A DNA stretch of 64,000 nt, from positions 1 through 64,000 of the forward strand of contig CALWES010000005.1 in the NCBI GenBank assembly GCA_944377405.1, written 5' to 3'. A model generated the notes under the pieces. The model was given only the letters and a program-made list of their open reading frames with translations, was not told the DNA's origin and did no database searches. Positions 48,888 to 57,571 of this stretch are shown piece by piece. The DNA comes from an uncultured Lachnospiraceae bacterium (lineage in GTDB: Bacteria; Bacillota; Clostridia; Lachnospirales; Lachnospiraceae). Both the position numbers and the translations under genes were made by a program. How positions within the stretch are numbered: position 1 is the first letter of the stretch; every line of letters starts with the position of its first letter.

Positions 48888-50090
48888 ATGACAGACAGGA
48901 TCAAAAGAGTTTTTTTAATCGTACTTGACAGCTGCGGCTGCGGCTATGAGCCGGACGCAGAGCTTTTCGGGGATGTGGGGGCCAATACCCTGGCCAGCAT
49001 CCGTAAATCAGATAAATTCCACTGCCCCAACATGGAGCGGCTGGGCCTTTTCCATATCGACGGCTTCTCTCCGGAGCCCGGAGATGATTATCAGGGAGCG
49101 CCGGAGGGCGTTTACGGAAGGCTCCAGGAGCGGTCCATGGGAAAGGACACCACCGTGGGCCACTGGGAGATCGCAGGCATCATCTCCCCGAAGCCCCTTC
49201 CCACCTATCCGGAGGGCTTCCCGGAGGAGGTGATCCGGCAGTTTGAGGAAAAGACCGGAAGAAAGGTGATCTGCAACAAGCCCTACTCCGGGACCGAGGT
49301 CATCAAGGACTACGGAGAGGAGCACATGAAGACCGGAGCCCTGATCGTCTATACCTCAGCGGATTCCGTTTTCCAGATCGCGGCAAACGAGGCGGTGGTA
49401 CCGGTGGAGCAGCTCTATAAATATTGCCGTATCGCAAGGGAGATGCTTAAGGGAGAGCACGGCGTAGGCCGGGTGATCGCCCGCCCCTTTGAGGGGACCT
49501 GCCGGGAGAACTTCAAACGGACCCCCAGACGGCACGACTTCTCCATCCTGCCTCCCGGTGTTACCATGCTGGACCTTCTGCAGCAGAAGGGCCTGGCTTC
49601 CATCGGCATCGGAAAGATCCGGGATATCTTTGCAGGCCGGGGTGTAGACGACAATGGCCTCACCACGCCTACCGTGTCCAATGCAGACGGCATGGAGAAG
49701 ACCATGGGCCTTCTGGCAGAGGACTTCAGGGGCCTTGCCTTCGTAAACCTGGTGGAGACGGACATGACCTACGGCCACAGAAGGGACGTGGACGGTTATG
49801 CCAACGCCATTACGGAGTTTGACCGCTGGCTGGGAGACTTCATCCCGAAGATGGAGGAGGGCGATGTCCTGATGATCACGGCGGACCATGGCTGCGATCC
49901 GGGCTTTAAGGGAACGGATCATACCAGGGAGTATATTCCCTTCCTGGCCTGCGGCAAGCAGCTGAAGCAGAACGTGGACCTGGGGACCAGGGTCGGCTTT
50001 ACGGATATCGCAAGAACCATCCTGGACCTCTTTGATGTGGAGGCCGACGGGATCCCGGGAGAGAGCTTTAAGAAGGAAATCCTTTCATAA
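48888..50090 (+). CDS. deoB: Phosphopentomutase
   Basis: 400 residues of the alkaline phosphatase fold. Metal and phosphate motifs: LIVLDSCGCGYEPD, GKDTTVGHWEIAG with the catalytic Thr, and ITADHGCDPGFKGTDHTREYIP (split around residues 325-345). It converts (deoxy)ribose 1-phosphate to the 5-phosphate. I start at ATG 48888 with GGGA upstream. 19 bases after udp: a nucleoside catabolic pair. The glycosyltransferase gene begins only 3 bases after its stop. Confidence 0.95.
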   Translation: MTDRIKRVFLIVLDSCGCGYEPDAELFGDVGANTLASIRKSDKFHCPNMERLGLFHIDGFSPEPGDDYQGAPEGVYGRLQERSMGKDTTVGHWEIAGIISPKPLPTYPEGFPEEVIRQFEEKTGRKVICNKPYSGTEVIKDYGEEHMKTGALIVYTSADSVFQIAANEAVVPVEQLYKYCRIAREMLKGEHGVGRVIARPFEGTCRENFKRTPRRHDFSILPPGVTMLDLLQQKGLASIGIGKIRDIFAGRGVDDNGLTTPTVSNADGMEKTMGLLAEDFRGLAFVNLVETDMTYGHRRDVDGYANAITEFDRWLGDFIPKMEEGDVLMITADHGCDPGFKGTDHTREYIPFLACGKQLKQNVDLGTRVGFTDIARTILDLFDVEADGIPGESFKKEILS

Positions 50091-50093
50091 ATC

Positions 50094-51146
50094 ATGAAGA
50101 AAGCAACGGTAGTCATACCAAATTATAACGGAAAAAACTTCTTGTATCCGTGTATGGAAGCCCTTCGCAGGCAGACATATACGGATTTTGAAGTATTGAT
50201 CGTGGATAACGGTTCCTCCGACGGCTCTCCGGAGCTGATCCGGGAGATGGAGGGGAGCTTTCCCTTTCCCGTAAAGGGGATCTTCCTTTCGGAGAACACG
50301 GGCTTTTCCGGGGCGGTGAACGCCGGCATCGGCGCCGCCTCAGGGGAATACGTGGTCCTTCTGAACAACGATACGGAGGCAGAGCCCGGTTACCTGGAGG
50401 CCCTTTGCCGGGAGCTGAATGCAGACCGGGAGGGCAGGGTCTTTGCCGTTACCCCGAAGATGATACAGCTTTACCACAAGGACCTGCTGGATGATGCAGG
50501 GGACGGCTATAACCTCCTGGGCTGGGGCTTCCAGCGGGGCGTGGGGCAGCCTGTCACCGCAAAGGCCTATAACCGCCGGCGGCAGGTCTTTTCCGCCTGC
50601 GCCGGAGCGGCGGCCTACCGCAGGGAGCTTCTGCTGAAGCTGGCCCTGCCCGGTACCTCCCGGGACCCGGAGTGCTTCGATCTGCAGCACTTTGCCTATC
50701 TGGAGGATATCGACCTGAGCTACCGGGCCCGGATCAGGGGCTACCGGATCCTTTACTGCCCGGAGGCAGAGGTGTACCACGTGGGAAGCGGCACCTCCGG
50801 TTCCCGGTATAACGCCTTCAAGGTCCGCCTTGCGGCAAGGAACAACGTTTATCTGAATTATAAAAATATGCCTCTGCTGCAGCTTCTGATCAACCTGCCG
50901 GGGATCCTCCTGGGAGTCCTGATCAAGCAGCTGTTTTTCCTGCGGATCGGCTTTGGAAAGGAATACGGAAAGGGATTTCTGGAGGGGCTCCGGACCCTGC
51001 CTGCCTGCAGGAAGGTGCCCTTTTCCTGGAAAAATCTGCCTCATTATGCAGCCATCGAGCTGAGGCTGCTTGCGGATACCTTTTCCTATGCAGGGGATTT
51101 CCTTCGCAGGAGACTTCAGAAAAAAGAGGAGCAGGAGAGATCATGA
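50094..51146 (+). CDS. Family 2 glycosyltransferase, rhamnosyltransferase-like
   Basis: 350 residues. GT2 start ATVVIPNYNGKNFLYPCMEAL, then VDNGSSDGS, LLNNDTEAE (DxD-type site near residue 88) and EDIDLSYRARIRGY. The C-terminus has a hydrophobic, possibly membrane-associated stretch (LLINLPGILLGVLIKQLFFL broken near residues 264-283). It likely builds a rhamnan-like surface polysaccharide. The gene follows deoB by 3 bases and overlaps the next gene by 4. Confidence 0.88.
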   Translation: MKKATVVIPNYNGKNFLYPCMEALRRQTYTDFEVLIVDNGSSDGSPELIREMEGSFPFPVKGIFLSENTGFSGAVNAGIGAASGEYVVLLNNDTEAEPGYLEALCRELNADREGRVFAVTPKMIQLYHKDLLDDAGDGYNLLGWGFQRGVGQPVTAKAYNRRRQVFSACAGAAAYRRELLLKLALPGTSRDPECFDLQHFAYLEDIDLSYRARIRGYRILYCPEAEVYHVGSGTSGSRYNAFKVRLAARNNVYLNYKNMPLLQLLINLPGILLGVLIKQLFFLRIGFGKEYGKGFLEGLRTLPACRKVPFSWKNLPHYAAIELRLLADTFSYAGDFLRRRLQKKEEQERS

Positions 51147-53599
51147 AATACAGAATCGATGTTATGCGTCTTCGGGAAGGGACCATGACCTTAAACGGCT
51201 GGGCCATTCCAAAGGGACGGAAGGAAAAGAATTATACGGAGATCCCTTCGGAACAGAGCAGTGGAAAAAGGGCCGGCGGGCTTCAGTTTTCCGTGACGGA
51301 CAGGGGCGGCAACCGGCTTCCTCTGCAGTATGTGCCCATGCTCCGGGAGGACGTGGCCCAGATCTATAAAAGCGATCCCATGTGCGGCTTTGACCTGCAG
51401 TTTCCCTATGAACGGGGAGGCTCCTATTTCCTGACCATAGAAGCGGCAGGGGAACGGGTCCGGATCCCAGTGAATGAGGAAGTGATCGCAAAAAGGAATT
51501 CCGTAGCCCACAGAAAGAAGGAAAAGCTTCTGGCCCTCTGCAATACGGAGACCCTGAAGGTGGCCTGGGACTTTTACCGGGAGAACGGCCTTCGGGCCCT
51601 GTGGAAGAAGTCCCTGCACAAGATCCAGGGGATCGAGGAGGACTACGACTACGGAGAATGGTACGAAAAGACCAGGGTCACCGAGGAGACACTGGAGCGG
51701 CAGCGGGAGACCTGGAAGGAGCTCTTTCCAGAGGGAGATGAACCTCTTTTCAGCATCGTGATCCCAGCCTACCATACACCGGAAAAATACCTGCGGATGC
51801 TCTGCGATTCCCTGCAGGCCCAGACCTATCCCCGATTTGAGGTCATCCTTGCGGACGGCTCGGAGGAGGCGGACCGCAGCGTTCAGAAGGTGCTGGAGGA
51901 ATATGCCGCAGCGGATCAGCGCTTTCGCTATGAGCCCCTTTACCGGAACCTGGGGATCGCGGAAAATACCAACGCAGCCCTGGAGCTTGCAAAGGGCGAC
52001 TACATCGTCCTCTGCGATCATGACGACGAGCTGACGCCGGACGCCCTTTACGAGGCGGCAAAGGCCATTGCGGACCATCCCGCCGCAGAGTTCCTTTACA
52101 CGGACGAGGACAAGATCGATTTTGACGGGAAGGCTCTCTTTGAGCCCCATTTCAAAGCAGACTACGATCCGGACCTTCTCCGGAGCGTCAACTATATCTG
52201 TCATCTAAGCATCCTGAAAAAAGAGCTTCTGCAGAGGGTCCGGAAAAAACATCCGGAGGGACTGGCCTTTGACCCGGCCTATGACGGGGCCCAGGACTAC
52301 GACTTCTTTCTGCGCTGCACCGAGGAGGCCACCAGGGAGGAGCGGGAGGCCCTGATTCAGGGAGAGGAGCTTCCGGGCCATGCCGGAGAGGAGCTTAAGG
52401 CCGGACGCTTTACTTCTGAGCGGGTGCTTCATATCCCGAAGGTCTGCTATCACTGGCGCTGCCATAAGAACAGCACCTCCTCCAATCCGGAATCAAAGCT
52501 TTATGCCTTTGAGGCAGGAAAGCGGGCGGTACTGGCCCATGAGAAGCGGCTTGGGATCCGGGCAGAGAAGGTGACGGACGGAGTCACCTACGGCTTCTAC
52601 CGTACCATTTTCCCGAAGTCCGGGGAGAAGATCTCCGTTATCATCCCAAACAAGGACCATATCAGGGATCTGGACCTCTGCATCCGTTCCATAATCCAGC
52701 GTTCGGAACACAGGGAGCTGGAATTCATCGTTGTGGAGAATAACTCCACGGAGCCGGAGACCTTTTCCTATTATGAGAAGATCGAGGGAAATCCCGGGTA
52801 TTTTCTGGAGGGGTCTGAAGGAGAACAGCCGGACATCTCCCGGATCACCCTCCATGTGATCCGCTGGGAGAGGGAATTCAACTACTCTGCCATCAATAAT
52901 TTCGGCGTGGAGTCCGCCACGGGAGAGTATCTCCTCTTCCTGAACAACGACGTGGAGCTTCTGGCCCCGGAGACCCTGACGGATATGCTGGGGTATGCGG
53001 AGCGGCCGGATGTGGGCATCGTGGGAGCAAGGCTCCTTTACGAGGACGACACGGTGCAGCACGGCGGCATCGTGGTGGGCTTCGGCGGCATCGCCGGAGG
53101 CTGCTTCATCGGCCTTCACGAAAAGGAAAACAGCTATATGCACCGGATGATGTGCGCCCAGGATTACAGCGCCGTAACGGCAGCCTGCATGATGACGAAG
53201 CGGGAGGTGTTCCGCAGGGCAGGAGGCTTTACGGAGGATCTGGCGGTGGCCTTCAACGACGTGGACTTCTGCATGAAGGTGCGGGCCCTGGGGCTTCTCT
53301 GCGTCTATGATCCCTATGCGGTGCTCCACCACTACGAATCCAAGTCCAGAGGCCTGGAGGATACCCCGGAGAAGGTAAAGCGCTTTAACGGGGAGATCGC
53401 CGTATTTGCCAGCCGCTGGCCGGAGATCCTGCAGAAGGGGGATCCCTATTACAATCCCAACCTGACCTTGAGGAAATCCAATTTTGCCCTGCGGGACCTG
53501 ACAAAGGAGAAGATCGGGGAGCCCTATAAGCTGGAGCTGGATGTGGAAAAACAGCTTAAGGAAGTGGAACGGGCAAAAAGAAATTTTTACAAAACTTAA
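51143..53599 (+). CDS. Large glycosyltransferase with two GT2 domains
   Basis: 818 residues. A ~200-residue N-terminal region of unknown function precedes GT2 domain 1 (FSIVIPAYHTPEKYL, near residue 203; LCDHDDEL as metal site) and GT2 domain 2 (ISVIIPNKDHIRDL, near 497; FLNNDVELL; GGFTEDLAVAFNDVDFC). Two transferase centres in one chain suggest it adds two sugars in turn or polymerises a disaccharide. Cytoplasmic. Overlaps the preceding gene by 4 bases. Confidence 0.88.
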   Translation: MKYRIDVMRLREGTMTLNGWAIPKGRKEKNYTEIPSEQSSGKRAGGLQFSVTDRGGNRLPLQYVPMLREDVAQIYKSDPMCGFDLQFPYERGGSYFLTIEAAGERVRIPVNEEVIAKRNSVAHRKKEKLLALCNTETLKVAWDFYRENGLRALWKKSLHKIQGIEEDYDYGEWYEKTRVTEETLERQRETWKELFPEGDEPLFSIVIPAYHTPEKYLRMLCDSLQAQTYPRFEVILADGSEEADRSVQKVLEEYAAADQRFRYEPLYRNLGIAENTNAALELAKGDYIVLCDHDDELTPDALYEAAKAIADHPAAEFLYTDEDKIDFDGKALFEPHFKADYDPDLLRSVNYICHLSILKKELLQRVRKKHPEGLAFDPAYDGAQDYDFFLRCTEEATREEREALIQGEELPGHAGEELKAGRFTSERVLHIPKVCYHWRCHKNSTSSNPESKLYAFEAGKRAVLAHEKRLGIRAEKVTDGVTYGFYRTIFPKSGEKISVIIPNKDHIRDLDLCIRSIIQRSEHRELEFIVVENNSTEPETFSYYEKIEGNPGYFLEGSEGEQPDISRITLHVIRWEREFNYSAINNFGVESATGEYLLFLNNDVELLAPETLTDMLGYAERPDVGIVGARLLYEDDTVQHGGIVVGFGGIAGGCFIGLHEKENSYMHRMMCAQDYSAVTAACMMTKREVFRRAGGFTEDLAVAFNDVDFCMKVRALGLLCVYDPYAVLHHYESKSRGLEDTPEKVKRFNGEIAVFASRWPEILQKGDPYYNPNLTLRKSNFALRDLTKEKIGEPYKLELDVEKQLKEVERAKRNFYKT

Positions 53600-53633
53600 A
53601 CCTTTTGTAATAGCCATATGAGGGGGAGTGCGC

Positions 53634-53667
53634 TATAATAAGACGATAATGGCTGCATTCCGCAGCC
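53634..53667 (+). promoter_or_regulatory. Candidate -10 and leader hairpin before the sugar transferase
   Basis: TATAAT (53634-53639) without a good -35, followed by the hairpin GGCTGC-ATTCC-GCAGCC (53651-53667). An extra promoter here is possible but weakly supported. Confidence 0.35.
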
Positions 53668-53692
53668 GGCGGGCCGTAAAGCAGAAGGAAAA

Positions 53693-55108
53693 ATGATCAA
53701 GAACAATCAGACAAAACTGAATTTCATGCATGTGGTGCTGGATGCGGTCATCACGGCGGTCTCCTATCTGATCGCCTGGTATCTGATCCTGGGAAGAAGC
53801 ACCACACCGGGAAGGGCCCTTCCTCTGGAAGTCTATGCATCGGCCCTGATCATCATCATCCCGGTCTATCTGCTCCTTTATGCGGCCTTTAACCTGTACT
53901 CGCCAAAACGGGTACAGTCCAGGCGGTACGAGCTGGCAAATATCTGCCGGGCGAACATCGTAGGCCTGATGATCTTTACCTTCGTCCTCTTCGGCGGACG
54001 AAACTTCAGGAGTCTTGGACCTTATCTGGATAACTTCTCCGCCAGGATGATCATTGCCTTCTTCGGCATCAACATCCTGCTGATGACCCTGGTCCGGAAT
54101 CTGGTCAGGACCCTGCTCCGGGACATCCGGGCAAAGGGCTTCAACCAGAAGCACATCCTGCTGGTGGGCTTTTCCGGAGCGGCGGACGGCTTTATCGAGC
54201 GGGTACGCCAGAACCCGGAATGGGGATACCACATTTACGGGATCCTGGACGACGACCTGGAAAAGGGAAGCACCTACAAGGGCGTCCGGGTCCTGGGGGA
54301 GCTGACGGAGCTTCGGGGGATTCTTTCGGAGAACCAGCTGGATGAGATCGCAGTGACCCTGCCCCTGGAAAAATACGAATACCTGAAACCTGTGGTGAAT
54401 GTCTGTGAAAAATCCGGCGTTCATACGAAGTTCATACCGGATTATCTCAACATCATTCCCACAACACCCTATATGGAGGACCTGGAGGGGCTGCCTGTCA
54501 TCAACATCCGGCATGTGCCCCTGACCCAGCCCTTCAACATGATCGTCAAACGGGCCATGGATATCCTGGGGGCCCTCTGTGCCCTGATCCTGTTCAGCCC
54601 CGTGATGATCGCAGTGGCCATCATCATCCGCTGTACCAGCAAGGGCCCGGTGATCTTCACCCAGGAACGGGTGGGGCTTCATAACAAGCCCTTCAAGATG
54701 TACAAGTTCCGCTCCATGTACGAGCAGAAGCCGGATGAGGAGATGACGAAATGGACCACCAAGGGGGATCCCCGGATCACCCCCATCGGACATTTTATCC
54801 GGGGAACGAATCTGGATGAGACCCCGCAGCTCTTTAACGTGCTGATGGGAGACATGAGCCTGGTGGGACCGAGACCGGAGCGGCCCCAGTTTGTGGAGAA
54901 GTTCCGGGAGGAGATCCCCAGGTACATGATCAAGCACCAGGTACGGCCGGGTATGACCGGCTGGGCCCAGGTTAACGGCTACCGGGGAGACACCTCCATA
55001 CAGAAGCGGATCGAATACGACCTTTATTATATTGAGAACTGGACCCTGGGACTGGACATCAAGATCCTGTTCATGACGATTTACAAGGGCTTCAAAAATG
55101 CATATTGA
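53693..55108 (+). CDS. Undecaprenyl-phosphate sugar-1-phosphate transferase (WcaJ/CpsE type)
   Basis: 471 residues. Four N-terminal membrane helices, a Rossmann-like middle (HILLVGFSGAADGFIERVR), a fifth helix (~285-310) and the catalytic C-terminus with QERVGLHNKPFKMYKFRSMY, GPRPERPQFVEKF and RPGMTGWAQVNGYRG. It transfers a hexose 1-phosphate to undecaprenyl phosphate and starts synthesis of a surface polysaccharide. AAGGAAAA precedes ATG 53693. The LCP gene follows after 23 bases and probably attaches the finished polymer. Confidence 0.93.
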   Translation: MIKNNQTKLNFMHVVLDAVITAVSYLIAWYLILGRSTTPGRALPLEVYASALIIIIPVYLLLYAAFNLYSPKRVQSRRYELANICRANIVGLMIFTFVLFGGRNFRSLGPYLDNFSARMIIAFFGINILLMTLVRNLVRTLLRDIRAKGFNQKHILLVGFSGAADGFIERVRQNPEWGYHIYGILDDDLEKGSTYKGVRVLGELTELRGILSENQLDEIAVTLPLEKYEYLKPVVNVCEKSGVHTKFIPDYLNIIPTTPYMEDLEGLPVINIRHVPLTQPFNMIVKRAMDILGALCALILFSPVMIAVAIIIRCTSKGPVIFTQERVGLHNKPFKMYKFRSMYEQKPDEEMTKWTTKGDPRITPIGHFIRGTNLDETPQLFNVLMGDMSLVGPRPERPQFVEKFREEIPRYMIKHQVRPGMTGWAQVNGYRGDTSIQKRIEYDLYYIENWTLGLDIKILFMTIYKGFKNAY

Positions 55109-55131
55109 TCTGTGCGAAAAAGGAAAAACAT

Positions 55132-57342
55132 ATGAGCATTGAAGACGGATACACGAAAAAAGGAAGAAAGGCCGCCCGTAACGGCGGGGGCAGGGGCGCG
55201 GACCCAAGGCCCAGGCGGGAGAACCGCAGAAGGCCTCCGGAGGAAGATTTTCTGGACGAAGACTACCGGGATGAGGATTATCTGGACGAGGATTTCCTGG
55301 ACGAGGACTATCAGGATGAGGATTTTCCGGAGGGAGATTTTCCCGAGGAGGATCTGACGGAGGACCTGGACCTGTTTGACGATGTGGATCTGGACCAGGA
55401 AGGAGCCATCCAGGAGGATTCCAGCATTGCCGGGGATCCCGGTATGGAGGACAAGATCTTCGGCCAGGCCATGTCCGATAAGCGGGACCGGAACGGAGGC
55501 TCCGGAAGGAAGGCCCCCAGGGAGCTGAATACCGCCGGAAGCACCGTAGACCAGAAGCGCCTTAAGCGGGAGCAGGAGCAGAAGAAGAAATCCAGAGTCA
55601 GGAAGATCATCTTCTGGACCGTGCTGGAGCTCTTTACTCTGTGCCTGATTTTCGGCTATGGATTCGTGATCCGGACCTTCAGCCGTATGCCCCACCCGGA
55701 GGTGAACCGGGCAGCCATCGAGAACGAGAACCTTTCCATGGAAAAGAAAAAGGAAATGGAAGGCTACTGGAATTTCTATGTATTCGGTGTGGACGGAAGG
55801 AACAGTGCCGTCGGCAAGGGTCTGAACTCCGATGTCATTATGCTGGCCAGCATCAACCAGGATACGGGAGATATCAAGCTGGTATCCATTTTCCGGGATA
55901 CCTACCTGAATATCAGCGAAAAGAACCAGTATAACAAAATCAACCAGGCTTATGCCCAGGGCGGACCGGAGCAGGCCATTGCAGCCCTCAACAAGAACCT
56001 GGACCTGAACGTGACCAACTACGTGACCTTCAACTGGGAGGCGGTGGCCCACGGCATCAACATCCTTGGGGGCGTGGATGACATCGACATCTCCAAGGCA
56101 GAGCTCTACTATATCAATGCCTACATCACCGAGACGGTAAAGGCTACGGGTATCGGCTCCCACCAGCTGACCCATACGGGCCCTCAGCACCTGGACGGCA
56201 TTCAGGCAGTGTCTTATGCGAGACTCCGTCTCATGGACTCCGACTTTGCAAGGACGGAGCGCCAGAGGGAGATCATTGAGGCCTGCTTCAAGAAGGCCAA
56301 GACCGCTGACTTTGCAGTCCTGAACAACATCCTGGTGGACTGCTTCCCCATGGTGGCCATCGATATCCCCCTGAGCGATCTGGTGCGGATGGCCCAGAGC
56401 ATTACCAAGTATAACATCGCAGACACCGGCGGATTCCCCTGGTCAAGAGGCGACGCAAACATTCCCAAGAAGGGTGCCTGCGTCATCCCCACAAGCCTGG
56501 AATCCAACGTCAAGATGCTTCATGAATTCCTCTTTGGGGACGAGGACTATCAGCCCTCCGACGCGGTGCTCCGCTACTCCGAGAAGATCAAGGAGGACTC
56601 AAGCCTCTATAAGGAAGGAAAGCCCGTGGAATCCGTAGGAACGGACAACGGCGTGATCCAGAAGCCGAAGACTACGGCAGCGGATGAGGATGAAGACGAG
56701 AAGGAGACCACGAAGGATCGGGACAAGGATAAGACCTACGAGACCGACGAGGATGGAAACCGGATCTATGAGACCGATGAGGACGGGGAGACCATTTATC
56801 CCACGGATGAAGACGGTAAGCCCATAAAGCCCAGCGAAAGCAGCCAGGCCTCCACAAGGCCCACAAGGCCCACCTCTCTGATGGAGGGAGACGAGGAGAC
56901 CACAGAGGGAGATGCCGGCTCTGAGATCGTGGACGATGAGGGTAATGTGCTCGGCACTTCTCCGGTTCCGGGACAGAGTGGAAGCAGCAGCCATAACAGG
57001 CCTACCTCCACTGTCGATCCTACGGGAGGAAACACACCTGGAGGAAACACACCGGGAAGCAACACACCTGGCGGAAGCCACAGTACCAATCCTACGAGCT
57101 CTACCAGGCCTTCAACGGTTACCCCTGCAGAGACTACTGCGGCAAGACCTACGGAGGTGATCCCGGATGAGCCTCAGACCGTAGCACCTTCTCCGGGCGG
57201 AGCAGAGGTGGTATCTCCCACGAAGCCTGCGCCTACGGTAGACAACTCCGGTCCGGGAGCAGTCTCTCCGGCACCGGGAGGCAGCAGCTCTCAGGGAGGC
57301 CTTACGCCTGAGGGACAGCCGGTGGCAGGACCTGGCGTATAA
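55132..57342 (+). CDS. LytR-CpsA-Psr family protein with acidic head and repetitive tail
   Basis: 736 residues. Cytoplasmic head with acidic repeats (DEDYRDEDYLDEDFLDEDY, residues ~42-60), one membrane helix (~160-182), then the LCP domain (~215-460: NSDVIMLASINQDTGD, SIFRDTYLNI, SYARLRLMDSDFARTERQR). LCP proteins move undecaprenyl-linked polymers onto peptidoglycan. The tail first repeats YETDEDGxxI-type units, then is Thr/Pro/Gly-rich (GGNTPGGNTPGSNTPGG), likely spanning the wall. AAAGGA before ATG 55132 decides the start. Long head and tail make it about twice the usual LCP size. Confidence 0.92.
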   Translation: MSIEDGYTKKGRKAARNGGGRGADPRPRRENRRRPPEEDFLDEDYRDEDYLDEDFLDEDYQDEDFPEGDFPEEDLTEDLDLFDDVDLDQEGAIQEDSSIAGDPGMEDKIFGQAMSDKRDRNGGSGRKAPRELNTAGSTVDQKRLKREQEQKKKSRVRKIIFWTVLELFTLCLIFGYGFVIRTFSRMPHPEVNRAAIENENLSMEKKKEMEGYWNFYVFGVDGRNSAVGKGLNSDVIMLASINQDTGDIKLVSIFRDTYLNISEKNQYNKINQAYAQGGPEQAIAALNKNLDLNVTNYVTFNWEAVAHGINILGGVDDIDISKAELYYINAYITETVKATGIGSHQLTHTGPQHLDGIQAVSYARLRLMDSDFARTERQREIIEACFKKAKTADFAVLNNILVDCFPMVAIDIPLSDLVRMAQSITKYNIADTGGFPWSRGDANIPKKGACVIPTSLESNVKMLHEFLFGDEDYQPSDAVLRYSEKIKEDSSLYKEGKPVESVGTDNGVIQKPKTTAADEDEDEKETTKDRDKDKTYETDEDGNRIYETDEDGETIYPTDEDGKPIKPSESSQASTRPTRPTSLMEGDEETTEGDAGSEIVDDEGNVLGTSPVPGQSGSSSHNRPTSTVDPTGGNTPGGNTPGSNTPGGSHSTNPTSSTRPSTVTPAETTAARPTEVIPDEPQTVAPSPGGAEVVSPTKPAPTVDNSGPGAVSPAPGGSSSQGGLTPEGQPVAGPGV

Positions 57343-57388
57343 TCGAATATCACTGCGGAGGGGGGAGCCCCTTTGGCAGTCCGGACAG

Positions 57389-57424
57389 GGCCGGATGAGA
57401 CAGCGTGTCTGTCCTCCGGCCTTT
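57389..57424 (+). terminator. Terminator after the LCP gene
   Basis: GGCCGG (57389-57394) with CCGGCC (57416-57421), inner GACAG-CGTGT-CTGTC; only three T follow, so it may be leaky. Confidence 0.6.
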
Positions 57425-57466
57425 CCTGTGCCCTGATTTCTAAAAAAAATATAAAATCTCCCAAAA

Positions 57467-57496
57467 TTGTGAAACTGGACACAATTTATACATATT
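57467..57496 (+). promoter_or_regulatory. Candidate htrA promoter with TTGTG/CACAA repeat
   Basis: TTGTGA (57467-57472) and TACATA (57489-57494) are 16 bases apart. The inverted repeat TTGTG-N8-CACAA (57467-57484) overlaps the -35 and may be a stress-regulator site. Confidence 0.4.
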
Positions 57497-57571
57497 AAAG
57501 GTGTTTAATGTGTAGCGTAACAAAGAGATACAGAAAGAACTGAGCGATCAGAGACATGGAGGAATAAATCT

